Below are positions 1 through 7,461 of a stretch of 11,347 bases of DNA, in pieces (the stretch's first letter is position 1; every line of letters starts with the position of its first letter). This DNA is from JAJTFA01 sp044351265. Its GTDB lineage: Bacteria > Bacteroidota > Bacteroidia > UKL13-3. Position numbers and translations under genes: made by a program. Under the pieces are notes generated by a model. The model was not told where the DNA came from. It was given only the letters and a program-made list of their open reading frames with translations, and did not search any database. The stretch lies in contig JBILGC010000058.1 in the NCBI GenBank assembly GCA_044351265.1, forward strand, positions 1 through 11,347, given 5' to 3'.

Positions 1-1
1 T

Positions 2-985
2 AGCAAAGAGCCTTTGATTTATGTAGATGTCAATAATAATTATAATTTTACTGATGATGTCCCTCCTCGCATATTGCCTATGGTATTTAATGCAACCGAC
101 TCCGTATTGATTGAATTAGGCAGAGCAGATAATCCAAATGCAAAACTTGCATTCAAACTCAGTAGATTTAATTATGGAAACAAATACACTTACAAAAAAT
201 TGTTGGCCGAGCATTATCAGTTTTATTACCCAAATCGAAAATTTACCGGTATTGATTATTGCCTACGCGAACAACGCTTTGTAACCCGAAGTGGTGTTAT
301 AAAATATGGTATCGACTCTTTCAGAATTGCAGTGTTTGATGCAAATAATAACGGATTATTTAATGATACCGACACCGATAAAGTGATTACAGCTAATATG
401 GCAGATAGCATTTTTGACAGTAAGGATGATTTACGTTGTTTTACCATCACCAATAAGAAAGAAGATCTATACATTGAAAAAGATGGTGAACAGTTTGAAA
501 TATTACAAATTGACTATGCGGGTAATTATGTTGTATTAAAATCGCTAACAGAACAACTTCAGATGGGGCGTTTACCTGAAGGGAAAAAAATACCTAAGTT
601 TAAATACATAGACTGGCAAGGCAAAATTCATAAAATAAAAAAACTAAGGAAGTATGATGTTTTCATCTACTTCACCGGGCCTAACAGCAAAAACTTTAGC
701 AAGGATACTGCCTCACTGCGTTTACTGGCAGCAAAGTATCCGGATAAACTGAGGGTAATTGGTTTTATTGATGTAAATAAATCTTATGAGTTAAAAATTT
801 TCGGCATGTACGCTAACCTAAACTGGATAGCAGCTTTTAAGAAAAAAGATATTAATCGTATGCTTAAAATAAGAGGTGTGCCTGCCAGCCTGTGGTTAGG
901 CAAAAAAAGGAGGCTGCGTAAATATAATCTCAGTCCGGATGACTTTTTAAAAGCATTCGAAATAGAGAATAATAAAACTAGATAG
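2..985 (+). CDS. Thioredoxin-fold protein lacking the CXXC motif (5'-truncated by window edge)
   Basis: The reading frame is open to the window edge, so the true start probably lies upstream; a TTG at 14 is in frame but has nothing to recommend it. The C-terminal part (about nt 587-970) reads like a TlpA/AhpC-type thioredoxin fold. It has a 'WQGKIHKIKKL' lead-in, a 'YDVFIYFTG' beta strand, and an 'IRGVPASLWLG' segment matching the cis-proline loop (Pro codon at 881). Where TlpA proteins carry WCxxC, this one has 'TGPNSKN' (nt 674-694), and there is no cysteine in the domain, so a thiol-disulfide redox role is unlikely. The N-terminal part has two Asp/Asn-rich loops, DVNNNYNFTDD (nt 26-58) and DANNNGLFNDTDTD (nt 338-379), which resemble calcium-binding loops. 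An envelope or periplasmic location is inferred, because any signal peptide lies outside the window. The exact function is unknown. Confidence 0.7.
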   Translation, partial: SKEPLIYVDVNNNYNFTDDVPPRILPMVFNATDSVLIELGRADNPNAKLAFKLSRFNYGNKYTYKKLLAEHYQFYYPNRKFTGIDYCLREQRFVTRSGVIKYGIDSFRIAVFDANNNGLFNDTDTDKVITANMADSIFDSKDDLRCFTITNKKEDLYIEKDGEQFEILQIDYAGNYVVLKSLTEQLQMGRLPEGKKIPKFKYIDWQGKIHKIKKLRKYDVFIYFTGPNSKNFSKDTASLRLLAAKYPDKLRVIGFIDVNKSYELKIFGMYANLNWIAAFKKKDINRMLKIRGVPASLWLGKKRRLRKYNLSPDDFLKAFEIENNKTR

Positions 986-1017
986 AAACCTAAAATTGTT
1001 TAGCAATGCGTATGCAT

Positions 1018-1533
1018 TTAGAATCTAAAATTACGCCCAATGCTTACACCATACCAATGAATAAGTCCTCCCCCACGGATAATAGGTGTGTAGGCAACCC
1101 TAAAAAAAACCTTGTTCATTTCAACAACCCTGAAACCAAGAATTGCTGTTGGAATAACTTCTCTTTCAGAAATACCTTTATTTACAAGCGTAAATCCTGC
1201 ACCAAGTTCTAATTTTTCTTTGCGGCTGCCCCAAAGCACAGAAGTGGTAAAAGGAGCAATTACTGTATTCTTATCAAGTGTTATTTTATTAAGCAAGGTA
1301 TAGTTAGCAGGGTTGTATGCAAATCCTACCCTGCCTGTCCAACCCATATTGCCGCCCTTGTAAAGTATTGACTCGAAATTAAAAGAATAGAACAACCCGG
1401 TGCCACCCAATTCAACAAACCAGTTGTTTAGGCCATCGGGCTCCGCATATGATTTCTCCTGAGCTGATGCATGAAAAGATAGGCTAAGTAATGCCGTATA
1501 AAATGTAATTTTGAAAAGCATCCAATGCCTCAT
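1018..1533 (-). CDS. Small exported protein, probable outer-membrane beta-barrel
   Basis: This 171-residue protein begins with a clear signal peptide: basic/aromatic MRHWMLFK, a hydrophobic core, and a likely cleavage near 'FHASAQ-EKS' (about residue 25). The mature part alternates short hydrophobic/aromatic strands with Gly/Asn/Lys turns (WFVELGGTGLFYSFNFES, WTGRVGFAY, KLELGAGFTLV, KVFFRVAYTPI) and ends in '...SIGRNFRF'. A C-terminal Phe is typical of BAM-inserted outer-membrane barrels. With only about 145 mature residues it could form an eight-strand barrel. I recognise no specific family. The ATG at 1533 is the natural start because the signal peptide begins there; a second Met at codon 5 is possible. 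It is convergent with the thioredoxin-fold gene (32 nt apart) and head to head with the UbiA-like gene. Confidence 0.7.
   Translation of the reverse strand: MRHWMLFKITFYTALLSLSFHASAQEKSYAEPDGLNNWFVELGGTGLFYSFNFESILYKGGNMGWTGRVGFAYNPANYTLLNKITLDKNTVIAPFTTSVLWGSRKEKLELGAGFTLVNKGISEREVIPTAILGFRVVEMNKVFFRVAYTPIIRGGGLIHWYGVSIGRNFRF
1506..1513 (+). promoter_or_regulatory. Candidate -7 box (TAATTTTG) for the UbiA-like gene
   Basis: TAATTTTG is a perfect match to the Bacteroidota -7 consensus TAnnTTTG. It lies 27 nt before the TTG at 1541 and inside the 5' coding region of the opposite-strand gene. No TTTG/TTG sits at the expected -33 distance, so support is partial. The box overlaps the alternative TTG at 1511, which argues against that codon as the start. 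Confidence 0.35.
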
Positions 1534-1540
1534 TATTTTT

Positions 1541-2374
1541 TTGATTAAGAAAGCAGCGCAATATTACCAAATTATTAACAACCTTAGTATAGATGTAGCA
1601 ATAGGGGTATGCTGTTGCATGCTACCCCTGCCTCACATATTCCAAATTCATTTGCCCCTATCTTGGTACATCTGCCTTCCTGCTGCTACGTGGCTGGTAT
1701 ACCTTACCGACCACTATATTGACAGCAGGCAACATGCCAATATCGTAACAGAGCGGCACCGTTTTATTAAAGAACATGCAAAAGGTATTGAACGATTGAT
1801 TCTAATGCTTGGTATGTTTTGCCTATTTGCCGCTGCCAAATGGTTTGATATGCGGCTCTTTATAACCGGTTTTACAATTGGTTTATTTTGTCTGGTATAT
1901 TTATGGCTTGCCTGGAATAAAGAAAAACAAACGGGCTGGTTCTACAACAAAGAACTCTTTGTAGCCATTACCTATACATCCGGTCTATTTATGATGCCAG
2001 GCCTTTACGTTTGGCCTAGCAAGGATTGGCTCTTACTTTTCTGCCTTTTTGGGGGTGTGGTATTTCAAAATTTGTTGATGAATGCCATTATTGAAATTGA
2101 TGAAGATACGGGCTTCTCATGGGTTCGTGTATTGGGCAAAGAAAAATCAATTAAGCTATTTTGGTTGCTTGGCGCACTCATCATTACTTTTCAAATTGCC
2201 TGCATATTGGCACTCCCATTTTCGGCATCAGTTAATCTGGTAAAAGTTTTGATTATGATGGCGTGCACACACCTGATTTTATTTTACCTGGCTCCCGGTC
2301 TTAAAAAAAATGAAGTTTACAGAAAACTTGGTGAACTCATTTTCTGGATACCGTTATTGTATTTTATCATGTGA
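1541..2374 (+). CDS. UbiA-like polytopic membrane protein
   Basis: The protein has about 277 residues and is dominated by hydrophobic helices; I count roughly eight or nine membrane segments. Two acidic clusters face each other in the sequence as in UbiA prenyltransferases. The first is 'YLTDHYIDSRQH' followed by 'TERHRFIKEH', near nt 1700-1780. The second is 'NAIIEIDEDTGFSWVRVLGKEKS', near nt 2080-2150, which parallels the second Asp-rich motif plus the 'T..V.LG' of UbiA. The spacing of the first motif differs from the canonical NDxxDxxxD, so this is a divergent superfamily member; substrate and product are unknown. Membrane location is clear. The start is uncertain. The frame is open from TTG 1511, but that would overlap the divergent gene and sit in a promoter-like box, so TTG 1541 (MIKKAAQYY) is preferred. 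The first in-frame ATG comes too late, inside the first helix. Confidence 0.6.
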   Translation: MIKKAAQYYQIINNLSIDVAIGVCCCMLPLPHIFQIHLPLSWYICLPAATWLVYLTDHYIDSRQHANIVTERHRFIKEHAKGIERLILMLGMFCLFAAAKWFDMRLFITGFTIGLFCLVYLWLAWNKEKQTGWFYNKELFVAITYTSGLFMMPGLYVWPSKDWLLLFCLFGGVVFQNLLMNAIIEIDEDTGFSWVRVLGKEKSIKLFWLLGALIITFQIACILALPFSASVNLVKVLIMMACTHLILFYLAPGLKKNEVYRKLGELIFWIPLLYFIM

Positions 2375-2436
2375 TTGGCAATGTACCCACAAGAAATTAA
2401 GGCTAACTTAAGCATCTATTAAATTGTAAAAATATT

Positions 2437-3150
2437 TTATAGGTTTTGTGAATTGACGTTCTTTACAGCCATGCATGCATACAAGGCTGCTGTTTCGGTT
2501 CTGAGTATGCTTGCACCTAATGAAACCGGAATAAATCCATACCGGGAAGCAATAGCTATTTCGTTGGAGGTGAAATCACCTTCCGGGCCAATACACAAAG
2601 CAACTTGCTGGGCATGCTGCAATTGTTTTGATATAGATTCTTGCTGGGCAACCGGGCACCACGCTACAAGCTTTACACTTGCTGCCCAGGCTTCTTTTAC
2701 TGCTTGTTCAAATGGCACAACATCATCTATTTGTGGCAGCCACCATTGCCTACTTTGCTTCATTGCACTTATGGCAATTTTGCGGCAGCGCTCCATATTC
2801 ACTTTAGTACGTTCACCATTGGTGGTTTGTATAAAAGTAATTCGGTTAATACCTGATTCTACTAACTTCTCAATCAACCATTCCATTCGGTCGAAATTTT
2901 TTGTTGGCGCCACCAGCAAGTTTAAATCATAGTTGTGTAATTTCGGCATTTGCTCTCTATGCATTACTTTCAATACACATTTTTTGGGATGAGCCTCTAA
3001 CAATACTGCCGAAGCCTTTGCTCCTTTTCCATCAGTAATTGTTACTTCATCATCCTTATCTAACCGCAAAACACGTACACAATGTTTTGATTCCTCTTCA
3101 GATAAAACAATCTCATCATCATCAATATGTGGTTGATAGAATACGTGCAT
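2437..3150 (-). CDS. rsmE: 16S rRNA (uracil-1498-N3)-methyltransferase RsmE
   Basis: RsmE uses S-adenosylmethionine to methylate N3 of U1498 of 16S rRNA in the assembled 30S subunit. The 237-residue length is normal for the family. The N-terminal PUA-like domain is recognisable in 'ESKHCVRVLRLDKDDEVTITDGKG' (about residues 20-43). The C-terminal SPOUT methyltransferase domain has its knot signatures: GPEGDFTSNE (188-197) and SLGASILRTETA (210-221). Start MHVFYQPHI fits the family. It is the last gene of a three-gene minus-strand operon, beginning 6 nt after the ATPase gene stop, so translation is probably coupled. Identification is secure; the co-transcription is inferred from spacing. Confidence 0.95.
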   Translation of the reverse strand: MHVFYQPHIDDDEIVLSEEESKHCVRVLRLDKDDEVTITDGKGAKASAVLLEAHPKKCVLKVMHREQMPKLHNYDLNLLVAPTKNFDRMEWLIEKLVESGINRITFIQTTNGERTKVNMERCRKIAISAMKQSRQWWLPQIDDVVPFEQAVKEAWAASVKLVAWCPVAQQESISKQLQHAQQVALCIGPEGDFTSNEIAIASRYGFIPVSLGASILRTETAALYACMAVKNVNSQNL

Positions 3151-3156
3151 GCTACT

Positions 3157-3885
3157 TTAAAATTCAGAAGCTTTCATAAATTTCAACAGCTGTTCATTGC
3201 CTGATGATCGAATATCTTCCCGCTTACCCTCCCACTCTTTGCGACCTTTATAAATAAATACAATATTCTCTCCCATTTCGAACAAGCTCTTCATATCATG
3301 GGTATTAATAATGGTGGTGATATTGTATTCTTTGGTAATTTCCATAATCAGCTCATCAATAACCCTTGAAGTAAGTGGATCTAATCCAGAATTTGGCTCA
3401 TCACAAAAAAGATATTTTGGATTAAGGGCAATGGCCCTGGCAATACCCACACGTTTTTTCATACCTCCACTGATGGCTGAAGGAAAGAGTTTATTTACAT
3501 TATCCAGACTAACACGTTTCAGGCAAAAGTTAACCCTTTCAATAATTTCAGCCGGAGTAAGTTTGGTAAACATGCGCAGCGGGAAGGCTACATTGTCTTC
3601 TACATTCAATGAATCAAAAAGAGCTGTACCCTGAAACAGCATTCCTATTTCTTTTCTTATTCCCTTTTTCTGCTCGTAACCCAAACTCACAAAATCTTTG
3701 TCACCATATTGAATAACTCCACTATCAACCTCTATCAAGCCAACCATGCATTTCATTAACACACTTTTCCCACTTCCACTGGCACCAATTACAAAATTAC
3801 ATTTCCCCTGATGAAATGTTGCTGAAATATCGGTAAGCACTTTTTTCTCACCAAAACCTTTATTGATATGATTCAGTTTAATCAT
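3157..3885 (-). CDS. mlaF: MlaF-type ABC transporter ATP-binding protein
   Basis: This is the ATPase of a MlaFEDB-type (MCE) phospholipid transporter that moves lipid between inner and outer membranes. All ABC motifs are visible in 242 residues: Walker A GASGSGKS (34-41), Q-loop Gln85, signature SGGMKKR (139-145), Walker B YLFCDE with Glu163, D-loop GLDP (167-170) and H-loop His196. 'SGGMKKRVGIARAIALNP' and 'DEPNSGLDPLTS' are characteristic of the MlaF subgroup rather than general importers. Its ATG overlaps the stop of the permease gene by 4 bp (ATGA), a typical translational-coupling arrangement that confirms both start and partner. No MCE-domain (MlaD) gene is adjacent; the next gene downstream is rsmE. 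The E. coli-style symbol is by homology of type, not proven orthology. Confidence 0.9.
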   Translation of the reverse strand: MIKLNHINKGFGEKKVLTDISATFHQGKCNFVIGASGSGKSVLMKCMVGLIEVDSGVIQYGDKDFVSLGYEQKKGIRKEIGMLFQGTALFDSLNVEDNVAFPLRMFTKLTPAEIIERVNFCLKRVSLDNVNKLFPSAISGGMKKRVGIARAIALNPKYLFCDEPNSGLDPLTSRVIDELIMEITKEYNITTIINTHDMKSLFEMGENIVFIYKGRKEWEGKREDIRSSGNEQLLKFMKASEF

Positions 3886-4625
3886 CTTTTAAGGAATAAC
3901 TCAGAAATAATGTAATCAAAGAAAATAATTCCCATGCAACTATAAACAACAGCCTTTGTGCTTGATTGTCCAACCTCAAGCGCTCCTCCTTCTGTTTTAT
4001 AACCGTGGAAGGATGAAACACTGGTAATGATAAAAGCAAAAGTAAAAGCCTTAATCATAGAGAATGTTACTGAGAAAGGAATAAAATCGGCCCTTAGTCC
4101 TTTTACAAAGAAATCAAGATTGATGATTCCTGAAAGCGAACCTGATATAGCCCCCCCCAATAAAGAAAGAAACATGGCATAAATAACTAATAACGGAATG
4201 GTAAACAGGCCGGCAAATATTTTAGGCAATACCAGATAGTTGGCAGAATTTACACCCATTATCTCTAAGGCGTCAACTTGTTCGGTTACTTTCATGGTAC
4301 CAATTTCTGAAGCAATGCTGGAACCCACCTTGCCCGCAAGAACCAAACAGGTTACGGTTGGTGAAAACTCCAGAATATTGGAATCACGCACAATACGGCC
4401 AATTAAATACTCGGGCACCAGGCCTGATACCAGCTGATAACCAATTTGAATGGTAGAAACTGCTCCAGTAAAAGTGGATATGAGTGATACTATACCAAAA
4501 GAACCCAAGCCAATATTTTCCATTTCCAGCATGAGCTGCTTTTTAAATACCCTAAACTTTTCAGGCCTTGAAAACAGACCTCTCAAAAAGAGCACATACT
4601 GACCAATAAATTCAAAAAACTTCAT
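3882..4625 (-). CDS. mlaE: MlaE-type ABC transporter permease
   Basis: This is the inner-membrane permease of the MCE/Mla lipid transport system, 247 residues, the usual length. The MlaE signature region is unmistakable: 'EFSPTVTCLVLAGKVGSSIASEIGTMKVTEQVDALEIMGV' spans about residues 87-126, given here in pieces as EFSPTVT, AGKVGSS, EIGTMKVTEQVDALE. It is flanked by hydrophobic segments: 'GSFGIVSLISTFTGAV', 'IFAGLFTIPLLVIYAMFL', 'FSMIKAFTFAFIITS' and the C-terminal 'VYSCMGIIFFDYII'. It is the first gene of the minus-strand operon with the MlaF-like ATPase and rsmE. The ATG at 4625 (MKFFEFIGQY) is the first in frame. A 68-nt gap separates it from the divergent dehydrogenase, so both promoters must share that interval or extend into the genes. 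I found no convincing -7 box for this side. Confidence 0.9.
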   Translation of the reverse strand: MKFFEFIGQYVLFLRGLFSRPEKFRVFKKQLMLEMENIGLGSFGIVSLISTFTGAVSTIQIGYQLVSGLVPEYLIGRIVRDSNILEFSPTVTCLVLAGKVGSSIASEIGTMKVTEQVDALEIMGVNSANYLVLPKIFAGLFTIPLLVIYAMFLSLLGGAISGSLSGIINLDFFVKGLRADFIPFSVTFSMIKAFTFAFIITSVSSFHGYKTEGGALEVGQSSTKAVVYSCMGIIFFDYIISELFLKR

Positions 4626-4645
4626 TTCAGGATTTTTTAAAAACC

Positions 4646-4678
4646 TTGTAAATATATGGCCATAGACTGCTAATTTTG
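4646..4678 (+). promoter_or_regulatory. Candidate Bacteroidota promoter for the SDR gene
   Basis: TTG at 4646-4648 and TAATTTTG at 4671-4678 (perfect TAnnTTTG) are separated by 22 nt, within the range seen for Bacteroidota promoters. The predicted transcript start would leave a leader of only about ten nucleotides before ATG 4694. Confidence 0.4.
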
Positions 4679-4693
4679 GAAAATATTTTCAGC

Positions 4694-5410
4694 ATGAGTG
4701 GATTACCTAAAAATATTGTGATTAGCGGATGCACGCGTGGCATTGGTTATGCCATAGCAGAACTTTTTGCATCCGGTGGGTTTAATGTGGCAGGCTGTGC
4801 CCGCAGCGAGAAAGATCTGCTCCATATGCAAACTGATTTTGAAAAGAGATTTCCTGACGGCAAATTTCTATTTGGATGCTGCGATATGAGCAGAGCTCAA
4901 GAAGTAAAAACTTTTGCTGCAAGTGTGGTTAAAGCATGGGGGAAAGTTGACCTGCTGGTAAATAATGCCGGAGTGTTTCTGCCGGGAAGTATACATACAG
5001 AAGAAGAAGGCGTACTCGAAACTCTATTGGCTGCCAATGTGCACAGCGCGTATCATTTAACAAGGAGCATTTTGCCTGTGATGATAAAGGCACAATGTGG
5101 CTCCATATTCAATATTTGCAGTGTAGCCAGTTTAAAAGCCTACGAAAATGGTGGCAGCTACTGCATTTCTAAATTTGCTTTGCTTGGATTTAGCAAGCAA
5201 CTTAGAGAAGAAATGAAGCCCCACGGAATTAAAGTAACCGCCATTATGCCGGGTGCCACCTATACCAAATCTTGGGCAAATGCAGGTATACCGCAAAGCA
5301 GGTTTATGCCCGCCTCCGATATTGCTAAAAGCATTTGGGATATTTACCACCTCTCTTCAACAACAGATGTGGAAGAAGTGATTATTCGTCCGCAGTTGGG
5401 TGATATTTAG
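4694..5410 (+). CDS. Short-chain dehydrogenase/reductase (classical SDR)
   Basis: This is an NAD(P)-dependent oxidoreductase of the classical SDR family; its substrate cannot be read from the sequence. With start ATG 4694 (MSGLPKNIV) it is 238 residues. The cofactor-binding loop is SGCTRGIG (11-18), a TGxxxGIG variant with Ser in place of Thr. The structural NNAG motif is at 90-93 and the catalytic Asn lies in 'LAANVHSA'. The catalytic triad Ser143, Tyr156, Lys160 (YCISK) has normal spacing. Arg/Ser after beta-2 ('CARSEKDL') hints at NADP preference, which is an inference. An in-frame TTG at 4676 would extend it by six residues but falls within the -7-like box, so ATG 4694 is chosen. It lies 56 nt upstream of ispG on the same strand. 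Co-transcription is possible, but a separate ispG promoter candidate sits in that gap. Confidence 0.9.
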   Translation: MSGLPKNIVISGCTRGIGYAIAELFASGGFNVAGCARSEKDLLHMQTDFEKRFPDGKFLFGCCDMSRAQEVKTFAASVVKAWGKVDLLVNNAGVFLPGSIHTEEEGVLETLLAANVHSAYHLTRSILPVMIKAQCGSIFNICSVASLKAYENGGSYCISKFALLGFSKQLREEMKPHGIKVTAIMPGATYTKSWANAGIPQSRFMPASDIAKSIWDIYHLSSTTDVEEVIIRPQLGDI

Positions 5411-5443
5411 TTGAGAGCATAACACAAAATACACGAACCTTTG
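5411..5443 (+). promoter_or_regulatory. Candidate promoter for ispG
   Basis: TTG at 5411-5413 is followed after 22 nt by AACCTTTG at 5436-5443, a 7-of-8 match to TAnnTTTG. It lies between the SDR stop and ispG. An AGGA element (5458-5461) 5 nt before the ATG could serve as a ribosome binding site. Support is modest. Confidence 0.3.
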
Positions 5444-5466
5444 TTTAACTGAAAGATAGGACACTT

Positions 5467-7437
5467 ATGACGCAAAAGGTAAAAGACATTTTAAGTTATT
5501 GTGAGAGCCTGAGCCGATACAAGAGGCGCAAAACCGTTACGGTTAAAATAGGCGGCTTACTAATGGGAAGCGATTACCCTATACGCGCTCAGAGTATGAC
5601 AACAACGGATACTATGGATACGGCAGGATCAGTTGATCAAATCATCAGAATGGTAGATGCGGGTTGCGAACTGGTAAGGCTTACTGCACCAAGCATTAAC
5701 GAAGCAAATAATCTTGCTAATATAAAAGCTGAATTAAAGAAACGTGGTGTGCAAGTGCCTCTTGTGGCCGACATTCATTTTACACCAAACGCTGCAGAGG
5801 CGGCTGCACGTATAGTAGAAAAAGTACGCATCAATCCGGGTAATTATGTAGATAAGAAAAAGTTTCAGTTGCTTGAATATACAGATGCTGAGTACCACGA
5901 AGAAATTGAACGCATCAGGCAAAAATTTATTCCACTGGTTGGTATTTGTAAAGAGTATGGTACCGCCTTGCGCATTGGCACCAATCATGGATCTTTGAGT
6001 GACCGCATCATGAGCAGGTATGGCGATACTCCATTAGGTATGGTAGAAAGTGCGATGGAATTTCTGCGCATTGCAGAAGATGAAGGTTTTCATAATATCG
6101 TGCTCTCCATGAAATCAAGCAACGCACAGGTTATGGTAGAAGCTTATCGACTTCTAGTGCAAACCATGAATGCAGCTAATATGCATTACCCACTGCATTT
6201 GGGTGTAACCGAAGCCGGAGATGGTGATGATGGGCGCATTAAATCTGCAATGGGTATTGGTGCCTTGCTTGAGGATGGTATTGGAGATACCGTTCGCGTA
6301 TCATTAACAGAAGATCCGGAATTTGAAGTACCGGTTGCCAAAAAATTGATAGCAAGATATGCCGATAGAGCAAAGCATGCCCCGCTATCTTTTGCCTTGA
6401 ATGATGACACCATGCTTGAAGCCTGGAATCCGTATGTATTTGAAAAACGTGTAACCGAAGAGTGCAGCAACTTAGGTGGCGGCAATGTGCCAAGGGTTAT
6501 TGCCGACTTAAGCAACCAAAATGTCACAACGGAATTACTGGCTGCGGTTGGACACACCTATACCGCTGCAACTGATAAATGGCTGATGGCTGATATCGGT
6601 TGCGATTATATTTATTTTGGCAAACATAAACCGGAGTTTATGCTGCCAATGGGAGTTAAAGGCATAATTGATGCGCAAAGCTGGCAAACCATTGCAGATA
6701 AACACCATCATTTTCCATATTTTACATTAAGCGATTTTCTGTCAGGGGTATCACACTCATCAACGCTAAATTTTTTAGGTGCCAATCCGTCTGAATTAAC
6801 TGATGAATCGCTCAATAAACTAAAGTCACATAAAAATGTGGTAATTATTGCTCAATCAAGTCATGAGTCTTTTGTGGCAGAAATACGCAATCTGTTTTGC
6901 CGCATGAAATTGCTTTCTGTTCATTTGCCTGTAATCATCCATTCTACGCATCAAACAACAGATGAGGAGCAGTTTATGCTAGATGCCTCTACACAAGCCG
7001 GCACCGCATTTATCGATGGTTTAGGAGATGGAATCATGCTTAGTGCTCCACATATCCAATTGTCGCGCATAAACCAAATTAGTTTTAGTATTTTACAAGC
7101 TGCAAGGGCACGCATTACTAAAACAGAATATATCAGTTGCCCAAGTTGCGGCCGAACCCTGTTTGATCTGCAGGAAACCACAGCCATGATTCGTAAGCAG
7201 ACCGATCATTTAAAAGGGGTAAAGATTGCCATTATGGGTTGTATTGTAAATGGCCCCGGTGAAATGGCAGATGCAGATTATGGCTATGTTGGCTCAGGAC
7301 CAGGTAAAATAACACTTTATAAGAGTAAAGAAGTGGTAAAAAAGGGTATAAACAAAGAATCTGCTGTTCAAGAACTTATAGAACTTATAAGAGCTGATGG
7401 CAGATGGATAGAGGTAGAATCTGCACAAGGTAACTAA
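5467..7437 (+). CDS. ispG: 4-hydroxy-3-methylbut-2-enyl diphosphate synthase IspG, long form
   Basis: IspG (GcpE) is a [4Fe-4S] enzyme that reductively opens 2-C-methyl-D-erythritol 2,4-cyclodiphosphate to HMBPP in the MEP isoprenoid pathway. The N-terminal TIM-barrel domain begins with 'VKIGGLLMGSDYPIRAQSM' and contains 'LVADIHFTP', 'KVRINPGNY' and 'LHLGVTEAGDGDDGRIKSA'. The C-terminal iron-sulfur domain carries CPSC (Cys558, Cys561), Cys592 in GCIVNGPGE and Glu599, the expected three cysteine ligands plus the catalytic Glu. At 656 residues it is far longer than the roughly 370-residue E. coli enzyme. The extra ~250 residues (about 290-545) between the two domains are the insert known from Bacteroidota, Chlamydiae and plants. 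The ATG at 5467 has an upstream AGGA. Cytoplasmic. Confidence 0.97.
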   Translation: MTQKVKDILSYCESLSRYKRRKTVTVKIGGLLMGSDYPIRAQSMTTTDTMDTAGSVDQIIRMVDAGCELVRLTAPSINEANNLANIKAELKKRGVQVPLVADIHFTPNAAEAAARIVEKVRINPGNYVDKKKFQLLEYTDAEYHEEIERIRQKFIPLVGICKEYGTALRIGTNHGSLSDRIMSRYGDTPLGMVESAMEFLRIAEDEGFHNIVLSMKSSNAQVMVEAYRLLVQTMNAANMHYPLHLGVTEAGDGDDGRIKSAMGIGALLEDGIGDTVRVSLTEDPEFEVPVAKKLIARYADRAKHAPLSFALNDDTMLEAWNPYVFEKRVTEECSNLGGGNVPRVIADLSNQNVTTELLAAVGHTYTAATDKWLMADIGCDYIYFGKHKPEFMLPMGVKGIIDAQSWQTIADKHHHFPYFTLSDFLSGVSHSSTLNFLGANPSELTDESLNKLKSHKNVVIIAQSSHESFVAEIRNLFCRMKLLSVHLPVIIHSTHQTTDEEQFMLDASTQAGTAFIDGLGDGIMLSAPHIQLSRINQISFSILQAARARITKTEYISCPSCGRTLFDLQETTAMIRKQTDHLKGVKIAIMGCIVNGPGEMADADYGYVGSGPGKITLYKSKEVVKKGINKESAVQELIELIRADGRWIEVESAQGN

Positions 7438-7461
7438 AGCGCATTTCCAAGCAATAAAACG

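Noticed and set aside
1005..1018. AATGC-GTAT-GCATT inverted repeat between the convergent first two genes, a possible bidirectional terminator.
   Set aside because: The stem is only five AT-rich pairs and there is no clear T-run on either side.
2375..2436. Gap between the UbiA-like gene and rsmE, with a TTAAG/CTTAA inverted repeat.
   Set aside because: The stem is too short and AT-rich to call a terminator; nothing else is visible in this 62-nt convergent spacer.
2469..2482. ATGCATGCAT palindromic repeat.
   Set aside because: It lies inside rsmE coding sequence and is explained by the codons of the conserved C-terminal region.
2453..2932. Open frame of 159 codons on the plus strand over rsmE.
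   Set aside because: It is antisense to rsmE, whose motifs are clear; the translation is Cys/Ser-rich without recognisable domains.
4150..4158. Run of seven C (G on the coding strand) in mlaE, a possible frameshift or phase-variation tract.
   Set aside because: The frame is intact and the tract encodes an expected Gly-Gly in a conserved membrane segment; a run of seven alone is weak evidence.
6186..6557. Open frame of 123 codons on the minus strand inside ispG.
   Set aside because: It is antisense to strongly conserved IspG coding sequence, with no family resemblance or start signal.
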